Below, piece by piece: positions 1 through 6,124 of a DNA stretch of 7,122 nt. The notes below the pieces were generated by a model. It had not been told where the DNA came from. It made no database searches and saw only the letters and a program-made list of their open reading frames with translations. A program made the translations under genes and the position numbers. The DNA is from Candidatus Omnitrophota bacterium (GTDB lineage: Bacteria > Omnitrophota > Gorgyraeia > Gygaellales > Profunditerraquicolaceae). How positions within the stretch are numbered: the first letter of the stretch is position 1; every line of letters begins with the position of its first letter. Where the stretch lies: assembly GCA_029563245.1 (NCBI GenBank), contig JAKQSG010000084.1, forward strand, positions 1 through 7,122. The letters are read 5' to 3'.

Positions 1-777
1 AAAGCCAGCCTTAATAATAGAAAAGCAATAAGTTTCTTGCTTACGACCAACGGGATTGAGTTAACAAAAGAAAAGGTAGATTTCTTCAGAAAGCATGGTT
101 TTACGGTTGAGTTTAGCATAGACGGTGAAGTTAAGAACCAGCTTTGTTCCAGAAAGTCATCTAATGGCACCAATTACTATTCTAAGATGCTGAACAATTT
201 CAATTATCTTAAGAAGTCGCGCGTTCCTTATTATTCAATAAGTGTCTTTATGCCGGAGAATGTATCAAGTATGTTTGATAATTTTGTTTCCCTGGTTAAT
301 GCCGGGTTTGAAAGGCTGCAGATTAATTATGCCTTAGGTGTTTTCTGGGACAAAAAGGCAAGCACCATGCTTTTTACTCAAACCAGGAGGGTGATAGATT
401 TTGTCAGGAAGCATAAGAATATAGAATTTGTTAATTTAAGCAGTATGCGCAAGGAACCGGTTGTTTTAAACGCTGAGTTGACTCTTGACTGTGATGGGGG
501 TATATATCTTGAGTCCGGGATATGCCTGGAAGAGGATTTTGCAGCTATGAAAGACAAGTTTAAAGTATCAAATATCAAAACGGCAAAGAATATTAATTTG
601 TTATCAACTACTGCCTTTCGTAATTTCTACAATCTTTCCATGGTATATGGCAAGGCTAATCCGCTTTTCAGGAAGATAATAGTTAATAATATTAAGCTGG
701 GGAGTGAATATGAAAGGCTGCTAAAATATGAACAAGATAGGCAGGGGTATTCTTCTTATAAGGTTTTATCATGTTGA
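1..777 (+). CDS. Radical SAM family protein, C-terminal part (5' end outside window)
   Basis: The reading frame is open from base 1 with no upstream stop, so the gene starts before the window; 258 residues are visible. The start of the visible part carries the later rSAM core: a TTNG strand end (residues 15-18) and, after an amphipathic helix, a SIDG strand end (39-42). This spacing is typical of strands 4 and 5 of the rSAM barrel. The CX3CX2C cluster site and GGE motif would lie upstream and cannot be checked. After the core comes a stretch with LDCDGGIY (C164) and a further C175, which resembles the strand that opens a SPASM-like domain. Only four cysteines are visible in all (C49, C164, C175, C258), too few for a full SPASM set. 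The end overlaps the next gene by 7 bases. The rSAM assignment is fairly firm; the substrate is unknown. Confidence 0.75.
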   Translation, partial: KASLNNRKAISFLLTTNGIELTKEKVDFFRKHGFTVEFSIDGEVKNQLCSRKSSNGTNYYSKMLNNFNYLKKSRVPYYSISVFMPENVSSMFDNFVSLVNAGFERLQINYALGVFWDKKASTMLFTQTRRVIDFVRKHKNIEFVNLSSMRKEPVVLNAELTLDCDGGIYLESGICLEEDFAAMKDKFKVSNIKTAKNINLLSTTAFRNFYNLSMVYGKANPLFRKIIVNNIKLGSEYERLLKYEQDRQGYSSYKVLSC

Positions 778-1799
778 AAGGAGTGAAGCCGGCAGTGAAA
801 AAGAAGGTTAAGTTTTCTATCCCTTATAACGGAGACTTGAAATTGGTAAAAGAGGCCATATCTTCCGGACAGGTGTATGAGGTTTATTTTGCCGGCCCGA
901 AAGGGTTTGATTTTTCAGATTCCTTCGAGAATAATTCATTTTATTCCCGGGGGGAAATTATTGCGTTGCTTGATTACTGTCGCAGGAACCGGGTAAGGGC
1001 TAACCTTCTGGTGAATAAGAAGATTATGTTCTTCGAAGACCTAAGGAAGATAGAATCTTCCATTAACAGGCTGCTGCGGGATGAAAAAATTGATTCTTTG
1101 ACAGTAAGCGACACCTTTCTCGTTCCATTCCTAAAGAAAAAATTCCCTTTACTAAAATTACAGTCTTCCATATACATGGGGATAGATAACGTATATAAGG
1201 CAAGGGAGGCTTTAAAGATGGGGATTACTCTCTTAGGGCTTGATCCTTCAGTTAACCGTAGAGGAGAAGAGCTGAAGAAGATCATGGGCCTGAAGAAAAT
1301 TTTCCCGGAAATGAAGGTAAAGCTTCTGGGGATACTTACTTGTTACAGTAATTGTTTTTTTGCCTCAACGCACAGCCAGGTTCCTCTCCTGCTTGGGGTA
1401 TTGAATAAATCTTCTCTGAGAGGGCGTGATCTCCTGGGGAAGAGGATAAGTCCTTTTGCCTGCCACTATCAGAGCGAAGATATATCTGATGAGCTTAAAC
1501 GCCCGTTCATCCGACCGGAGGATATATCGTATTATGAAGATAACGGCCTTGCAGATTATATAAAAATAGCCTATCGGGATGAAGATAGCCCTACGCTTAG
1601 GGAGAAATATGCGGCTTATTTTAGCCGCACCTATAAAGGGAACCTGTTTTTGCTCATGGATTCTACGAAACACGCCAAGATCTGCTGTGATAATAAGAAA
1701 ATCCCTAGTAGTTTTATTCGTAAGGTAATGAATTGTGATAAAGACTGCAGCTCCTGCTCTTATTGCAGAAGGCTGTCTCTTCGGCTAATTAAAGAATGA
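771..1799 (+). CDS. Peptidase U32 / UbiU-UbiV-like iron-sulfur protein
   Basis: This 342-residue protein has the layout of the U32 family: a short N-terminal strand (KFSIPYNGD, about 14-22), YFAGPKGFD (39-48), LLVNKK (79-84), a SDTFLVPFLKKKFP segment (113-126), SSIYMGIDN (132-140), then LGLDPSVNRR (155-164). Next comes C191-X3-C195-FF-X3-H201, which matches the family's Cys-containing turn, and C231. The tail has a second cysteine group, C322-X3-C326-X2-C329-X2-C332. Well-studied members (UbiU, UbiV, RlhA, TrhP) are not proteases: they bind 4Fe-4S clusters and take part in oxygen-independent hydroxylation of ubiquinone precursors or RNA. The role here is inferred as a partner or hydroxylase-like enzyme working with the flanking rSAM proteins; the substrate is unknown. 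ATG 771 overlaps the previous stop by 7 bases. A GTG at 795, eleven bases after an AAAGGAG (777-783), is a possible alternative start that would remove eight residues. Confidence 0.72.
   Translation: MLKGVKPAVKKKVKFSIPYNGDLKLVKEAISSGQVYEVYFAGPKGFDFSDSFENNSFYSRGEIIALLDYCRRNRVRANLLVNKKIMFFEDLRKIESSINRLLRDEKIDSLTVSDTFLVPFLKKKFPLLKLQSSIYMGIDNVYKAREALKMGITLLGLDPSVNRRGEELKKIMGLKKIFPEMKVKLLGILTCYSNCFFASTHSQVPLLLGVLNKSSLRGRDLLGKRISPFACHYQSEDISDELKRPFIRPEDISYYEDNGLADYIKIAYRDEDSPTLREKYAAYFSRTYKGNLFLLMDSTKHAKICCDNKKIPSSFIRKVMNCDKDCSSCSYCRRLSLRLIKE
777..783 (+). promoter_or_regulatory. Possible ribosome binding site (AAAGGAG) for an alternative start
   Basis: AAAGGAG falls just inside the U32-like gene, 11 bases before an in-frame GTG at 795. 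Starting there would remove eight residues and place the first conserved strand (KFSIPYNGD) almost at the N-terminus. ATG 771 has no clear site of its own except by coupling to the upstream gene. The spacing is slightly long, so both starts remain possible. Confidence 0.35.
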
Positions 1800-2719
1800 A
1801 AAGACTCGAGCTTCATATATCCTATAAGTGTCCAAATAGCTGCTCTTTCTGCAGCGAGGGAGATCAGCTTAAAAAGTTTAAAGGTGCCTTTGTAAGTAAA
1901 GAATCGGTATTGAATAACTTAAAGCGGTTTGCGCGGCGCGGTTTTAACCACCTTACCTTGACCGGAGGAGAACCTACATTGCATCCGGATTTCTTTGAGA
2001 TAATAAGATTCGCTTCGCTTTTGAAGTATAGGACCTATGTTAGCTCTAACGGAGGGCTATTCTCTCGCCAATCTTTCTGCAGCAAGGTTATTCCTTATCT
2101 TGATGAGGTCTCTTTCTCTTTACATGGAGATAACGCGCGCTTGCATGATAGCCTGACTAATAATCCGGGGAGCTTTTTAAAGCTGCGCAAGGCATTTGCT
2201 AATATAAAAAAGCGGAAAGGAAAGTTATTTGTTTTCGTTAATATTGTAGCTACCCTTAGAAATCTGCCTTATCTAAAGGATACAATCGAATTTGCCGCAG
2301 ATTCCGTTTCAGCGAAACAGGTTTTAATCTCTGCGGTAGCCCCGGAAGGCGCAGGAAAGGATAATTTTCTTAGCCTTGCTGTCCCTTTGAGGGAGATGTC
2401 CAAGCATTTATCCTCTTTGGTAGATGCCTCCTGCCGAAAAAATATGCAGATAAGGTTTTTTGGCATACCAATGTGCACGTTAGGTAATTTTTGCGGTTTT
2501 TCTAATGATGCCTATTGGTCTCCCAGGACTACCGTTGAATTGTGGCGTAACCTTGGGCGTGAATTCCTCAAGGTGACAAAAAGTTATAAGCCGGTGCGTA
2601 ATAGAATCAAAGTCCATAAGTGCCTCAGGTGCGCGTTAAGAAATATATGCGGAGGGGTTTTTAGCGAATACGTTGAACGATTTGGGGCTGGGGAGGTTAT
2701 TCCTTTTAATCATGGATAA
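1796..2719 (+). CDS. Radical SAM protein with C-terminal CX2CX5C motif
   Basis: This 307-residue protein is a complete rSAM enzyme. C12-X3-C16-X2-C19 is the site that holds the 4Fe-4S cluster and S-adenosylmethionine. The GGEPTLHP motif (57-64) and the SSNG strand end (83-86) follow, then SFSLHG (106-111) with LHD at 116-118. A PMC motif (C227), C233 and a terminal C276-X2-C279-X5-C285 (twitch or SPASM-like) suggest one auxiliary Fe-S cluster. The same overall plan is seen in both halves of the gene at 4067 and in the gene at 6125, so these look like paralogues. The start codon overlaps the upstream stop as ATGA, with only a weak AAAGA before it, which indicates translational coupling. The rSAM identity is secure. 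The reaction is not known; PqqE/MoaA-like architecture would allow peptide or small-molecule modification. Confidence 0.88.
   Translation: MKRLELHISYKCPNSCSFCSEGDQLKKFKGAFVSKESVLNNLKRFARRGFNHLTLTGGEPTLHPDFFEIIRFASLLKYRTYVSSNGGLFSRQSFCSKVIPYLDEVSFSLHGDNARLHDSLTNNPGSFLKLRKAFANIKKRKGKLFVFVNIVATLRNLPYLKDTIEFAADSVSAKQVLISAVAPEGAGKDNFLSLAVPLREMSKHLSSLVDASCRKNMQIRFFGIPMCTLGNFCGFSNDAYWSPRTTVELWRNLGREFLKVTKSYKPVRNRIKVHKCLRCALRNICGGVFSEYVERFGAGEVIPFNHG
2692..2696 (+). promoter_or_regulatory. Possible ribosome binding site (GGAGG) inside the upstream gene
   Basis: GGAGG sits in the last codons of the rSAM gene ending at 2719 and 15 bases before ATG 2712. The spacing is longer than usual, but no better start codon lies closer. 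With the 8-base overlap, it supports ATG 2712 over the TTG at 2673, which would start upstream of this site. Confidence 0.4.
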
Positions 2720-4070
2720 GAATATAAACGATATTATTCGGCAGGATCTGGCCAGGTTTAGGGGATTACTCAAGCAGTATGACAATTTCTATGATATTAA
2801 CCAGCTCCATGCTTTAGCTAAGTATCCTTTTTTGTTATCTTACCCGCAGGTTAAAAAGCATTGGAAACAGTATATAGATGCGGGGATCAGGAATAATAAA
2901 GACTTAAAAAACGTTGATTTGTATCTCCATATTCCTTTCTGCCGCTCAAAATGTTCTTATTGCCTTTTTCCTTCTATGCCGTTAAAAGGCAAGACGCAGG
3001 CTGAAGGATATATTGATTATTTGACAGAGGAGATGCATTTTTATTCGAATGCCTTTAGAAATATAGAATTCCGCAATATTTATATCGGAGGAGGTACCCC
3101 CAGCATACTTTCTTCTGCGCAAATGAGCAGGTTGTTAAAGAATATGTTCGGTTATTTTGCTTTTCGTAAGAATGGGCAAAGGACAAGCGAATGCAACCCT
3201 CATAGCGCATCGAAACCCGTTTTCTCCGTGCTTAGAGACTATGGTTTTAACCGGATTAGTTTCGGAGTCCAATCCCTAAACACCAAGGCCTTAAGGGTAA
3301 ATAAGAGGGATTATCAGGATTTTAAGGTAGTAAAACAAAGAATATCTGAGGCTAAGCGGTTTGGGTTTACTGATATAAATGTAGATTTAATAGCGGGCCT
3401 AGCGGGGGATACCCTGGAAGGGTTTGAAAATAGTTTTACTAAGGTGGCTAAGCTGAAGCCCTATAATATTGTGGTCTATGGCCTGATGCCGCCAAGGAAT
3501 AGTTACCTGGCTGATAATTTCCACATGAATAAATATGATTATTTTACTTATCATTATCCCCCTATGATAAAGAAGGCGCTAAGGGTTATGGCTGTAATTT
3601 GCAGAAAATACGGATATATTCCCGATTCGCTTGATCCTTCTAAGTTTCACTGGGGATTTAGGGATAAAGGCCATTCAGGAGAGGATCCGGGTAGCGGTTA
3701 TACCGGAGAATACGGAGGATGCACCCTGGGTCTAGGCAGCTTTTCCCGTTCGCATATTCACGGTTTGCTTGAATACCGTAATGCTCAATACGTCAGCCAT
3801 TTTAATTTAAGGGATCGCCTTTTCGAGGCTAAAAAGATTACGTTAAAGGATGAGATGGCAAAATATATTATTAATTGCCTTGATCGGGAATCCCGCATTT
3901 CATTAAGTATATTTAACGAAATATTCGGCGATAATTTAATTAAAGTCTTCCCCTATGCTATTTATGCCTTAAAGCAGCTTAAGCTGATATATTACGCGAA
4001 AGATAATTTGATCTTTCGGTTTAGAAATCCAGAGGATAAATATATATATGGCCTGTTTTTCTTAAAATGA
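2712..4070 (+). CDS. HemN/HemW-like radical SAM protein, probably not a heme enzyme
   Basis: This 452-residue protein belongs to the coproporphyrinogen dehydrogenase-like branch of rSAM enzymes. It has YLHIPFC (71-77) with C77-X3-C81-X2-C84, YIGGGTPS (124-131), E160-x-NP, RISFGVQS (181-188), DLIAGL (225-230), and a GLGSFSRS...YRN segment (340-357) as in HemW. A winged-helix-like HemN C-terminal region follows (about 372-440). True HemN has a fourth cysteine (CX3CX2CXC); here position 86 is Phe. The HNxxYW heme-binding signature described for HemW reads R356-N-A-Q-Y-V361, so its His and Trp are missing. About 70 residues precede the HIPFC strand, longer than in HemW. A role in heme synthesis or heme insertion is therefore unlikely, and a modification reaction in this operon is more plausible. 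ATG 2712 overlaps the previous stop by 8 bases and lies 15 bases after GGAGG at 2692-2696. A TTG at 2673 would add 13 residues but is a poorer start. Confidence 0.85.
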   Translation: MDKNINDIIRQDLARFRGLLKQYDNFYDINQLHALAKYPFLLSYPQVKKHWKQYIDAGIRNNKDLKNVDLYLHIPFCRSKCSYCLFPSMPLKGKTQAEGYIDYLTEEMHFYSNAFRNIEFRNIYIGGGTPSILSSAQMSRLLKNMFGYFAFRKNGQRTSECNPHSASKPVFSVLRDYGFNRISFGVQSLNTKALRVNKRDYQDFKVVKQRISEAKRFGFTDINVDLIAGLAGDTLEGFENSFTKVAKLKPYNIVVYGLMPPRNSYLADNFHMNKYDYFTYHYPPMIKKALRVMAVICRKYGYIPDSLDPSKFHWGFRDKGHSGEDPGSGYTGEYGGCTLGLGSFSRSHIHGLLEYRNAQYVSHFNLRDRLFEAKKITLKDEMAKYIINCLDRESRISLSIFNEIFGDNLIKVFPYAIYALKQLKLIYYAKDNLIFRFRNPEDKYIYGLFFLK

Positions 4071-6094
4071 TGGAAAATTATAATTTATTTAAGAAGGAAA
4101 AAGCAGTAAAGATAAAGAGGCAGTGGGTCAGGCTGACAAGGGCCTGTAACAACAGGTGCCTTTTTTGCCTTGATAATGAGGCCCAGGACGGAAGCTGTAT
4201 AGATTTCTCAATTATTAAGGATACTCTTGAAAGGGGGAGGGCCATTAATGCTAAAAAGGCTATCCTAAGTGGTGGAGAGCCGACCCTGCATCCTGAATTA
4301 TTCAAAATAATAAGAGCTGCCCGGGCTTTAGGCTATCCAGAGATTCAGATTATAACCAATGGTCGTATGTTTGCTTATGAAGAATTCTTAAGGCAGGCGG
4401 TGAATTGCGGGGTGAGCGAGATTACATTTTCTATTCATGGGCATACTCCTAAACTTCATGACAGGCAGACTCAGGTCAAGGGGTCTTTTGAGCAGTCTAT
4501 CCGGGGATTATTGAATGCGCGTAAGATTAAAGGCTTGATAGTAAATGTGGATATAGTAATTAATAAAATAAATATTAGGTATCTTAGACAGATAATCGAT
4601 TTCTTTATTGTTCTGGGGGTAAATGAATTTGACCTTCTCCAGGTGATGCCTTTTGGCAGGGCTTGGCTAAACCGAGGGCAATTATTTTATGATATCGAGA
4701 AAGAGATTGAGAGCTTAAAGTTTGCCTTTGAGGTAAGAAAAGATACGCCAGTATGTTTATGGACTAATCGTCTTCCGGCTGTTTATCTTGAAGGTATGGA
4801 AGATTTGATTCAGCATCCTGATAAACTAAGAGATGAAGTCTTTGGGCTTAAGGAGATGTTCGGAAAGTTTATCCGTTTTGGTTTAAAAATGCCTTGCCGG
4901 GGGGAAAGGTGTTATTACTGTTGTTTAAAGGGTTTTTGCGAAGATCTTATCGCGCTTAGGAGTTCTGGCCTGCTTGCACCTAATTTGAAACCCTTTTGTA
5001 TTGACGAGAAAAGGAGCAATGATGCTTTGGGAAGGAGTTTTAAGTTCAGCAAAGGAATGGACCTTTTTAAGTTTCTCGATTTTTATCTGAAGAAGAGGTA
5101 TTTTGTTAAAAGCCTGCGTTGCCGCGAATGCGCCTATAATAAGGAGTGTCAGGGTGCGCACATTGACCTTATCAGAAAAAACGGTTTTGCCTTGCTTACT
5201 CCGTTTAAGGCTGAAAATAGCTTAAGATATCCTCTCCTCAGGCTTACTCTTGGCTGCAATGCTTCGTGTTTATTTTGTAACGTTCCTATGGAGTCGTCTG
5301 ATTTTAATGATCTTTCTACATCTGAGGCTAAGCAGTTAATAAATAAGATTGCCGCTGTGAGAAAGGATACAAAAATAGATTTTACCGGCGGAGAGCCTAC
5401 TATTAGAAAAGATCTTCCAAAATTGATAAGGTATGCCCGGTTGAAAGGCATTAAGGGAATTCAGGTTCAGACTAATGCCATAAAACTGGCAGATAAGGGA
5501 TATCTTAGGTCTTTGCAAGAAGCCGGGATGAATAAAATATTCGTCGGGCTACATTCCTTTTTGCCTTCTGTGCATGATAGCCTTTTGGGCCTCCCGGGTG
5601 CTTTTGAGAAATGCATGAAAGGGGTAAAGAATGCTATCTCAGCAGGCATTGAAGTTACCCTAAATCCGGTCATAACAAATAAGAATTTTAAAGAATTGTC
5701 TGATTATGTGTTAAGGGTAGCAGCGCTTAAGAAGATAAAGTTTATTTCACTTTCAATAGTACAGCCCAGAGGCAGGGCATGGATTAATAAAGGCCTCGTT
5801 CCTGATTATAAAGTTATAGGCCCTTATGTAAAAAAGGCTCTTTTAATTGGTAATAGGCTGGGGCTTGTAATTAATAATCCTTATTGCGGATTACCCGTCT
5901 GCGTGGGGGGATGGTATAATTATCCACAAAATTGTGTAGAGTATTGCGAAGGCCTTGTGGGAAAGAGGGATAATAACGTAGATAAGATTAAGGCACCTTT
6001 CTGCGGTAAGTGCAGTTTTAATGCTTTTTGTAATGGGGTCTGGAAAGAATATGCAGAAATACACGGATTTTCAGGCCTGAGCCCGCTAAAATAA
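4067..6094 (+). CDS. Tandem double radical SAM protein (two rSAM modules fused)
   Basis: This 675-residue protein holds two full rSAM modules. Module 1 (about 18-375) has C27-X3-C31-X2-C34, SGGEPTLHP (68-76), ITNG (96-99), FSIHG (121-125) and MPFGRAW (194-200). A cysteine-rich stretch follows (C277, C282, C285, C286, C291, C311), then C352-X2-C355-X5-C361. Module 2 (about 388-675) has C397-X3-C401-X2-C404, TGGEPT (440-445), VQTN (467-470), GLHS (494-497), QPRGRAW (566-572), C607, C612, C623, C627, and a final C646-X2-C649-X5-C655. The shared GRAW-(L/I)N-(R/K)-G and CX2CX5C elements show that the halves are related, consistent with duplication and fusion. Both modules keep all three SAM-cluster cysteines, so both may be active. 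Two consecutive modifications of one substrate are possible. ATG 4067 overlaps the upstream stop as ATGA; a second ATG follows at 4070. There is no Shine-Dalgarno, so translation is probably coupled. Substrate unknown. Confidence 0.88.
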   Translation: MMENYNLFKKEKAVKIKRQWVRLTRACNNRCLFCLDNEAQDGSCIDFSIIKDTLERGRAINAKKAILSGGEPTLHPELFKIIRAARALGYPEIQIITNGRMFAYEEFLRQAVNCGVSEITFSIHGHTPKLHDRQTQVKGSFEQSIRGLLNARKIKGLIVNVDIVINKINIRYLRQIIDFFIVLGVNEFDLLQVMPFGRAWLNRGQLFYDIEKEIESLKFAFEVRKDTPVCLWTNRLPAVYLEGMEDLIQHPDKLRDEVFGLKEMFGKFIRFGLKMPCRGERCYYCCLKGFCEDLIALRSSGLLAPNLKPFCIDEKRSNDALGRSFKFSKGMDLFKFLDFYLKKRYFVKSLRCRECAYNKECQGAHIDLIRKNGFALLTPFKAENSLRYPLLRLTLGCNASCLFCNVPMESSDFNDLSTSEAKQLINKIAAVRKDTKIDFTGGEPTIRKDLPKLIRYARLKGIKGIQVQTNAIKLADKGYLRSLQEAGMNKIFVGLHSFLPSVHDSLLGLPGAFEKCMKGVKNAISAGIEVTLNPVITNKNFKELSDYVLRVAALKKIKFISLSIVQPRGRAWINKGLVPDYKVIGPYVKKALLIGNRLGLVINNPYCGLPVCVGGWYNYPQNCVEYCEGLVGKRDNNVDKIKAPFCGKCSFNAFCNGVWKEYAEIHGFSGLSPLK

Positions 6095-6124
6095 AGAAAT
6101 GATAATTACGTCTATATTTAAAAT
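6095..6124 (+). other. Short AT-rich gap with no visible ribosome binding site
   Basis: These 30 bases separate the stop of the double rSAM gene from the next ATG. They are mostly A and T, with no GGAG-like site. TATATT (6113-6118) resembles a -10 box, but I see no -35 partner at the usual distance. An in-frame stop at 6119-6121 rules out an earlier start for the downstream gene. No terminator hairpin is seen. Confidence 0.5.

Noticed and set aside
974..1285. Open antisense frame of about 100 codons
   Set aside because: It lies fully inside the U32-like gene, has no ribosome binding site or recognisable motif, and its sequence is rich in Ser, Phe and Leu as expected from the complement of a Lys/Glu-rich gene. 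The same holds for the other antisense frames, for example at 1365-1673, 4078-4305, 4925-5161 and 5149-5451.
771..1799. True collagenase-type protease activity for the U32-like protein
   Set aside because: Family members with proven roles mostly bind Fe-S clusters and act in hydroxylation. The cysteine-rich pattern here and the rSAM context fit that better than proteolysis.
2673..2711. Earlier TTG start for the HemN-like gene, adding 13 residues
   Set aside because: It would overlap the upstream gene by 47 bases, has no site before it, and encodes residues unlike the family. ATG 2712 gives a usual short overlap.
2712..4070. Assignment as coproporphyrinogen III dehydrogenase (hemN) or heme chaperone (hemW)
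   Set aside because: The fourth HemN cysteine and the His and Trp of the HemW heme motif are absent, and no other heme genes are nearby.
6071..6080. Perfect 10-base palindrome TCAGGCCTGA
   Set aside because: It lies in the last codons of the double rSAM gene, has no loop, and is not followed by a T-run, so it is not a terminator. No second copy or operator context was seen.
6113..6118. TATATT as a -10 promoter box
   Set aside because: There is no matching -35 element about 17 bases upstream; such hexamers are common in AT-rich sequence.
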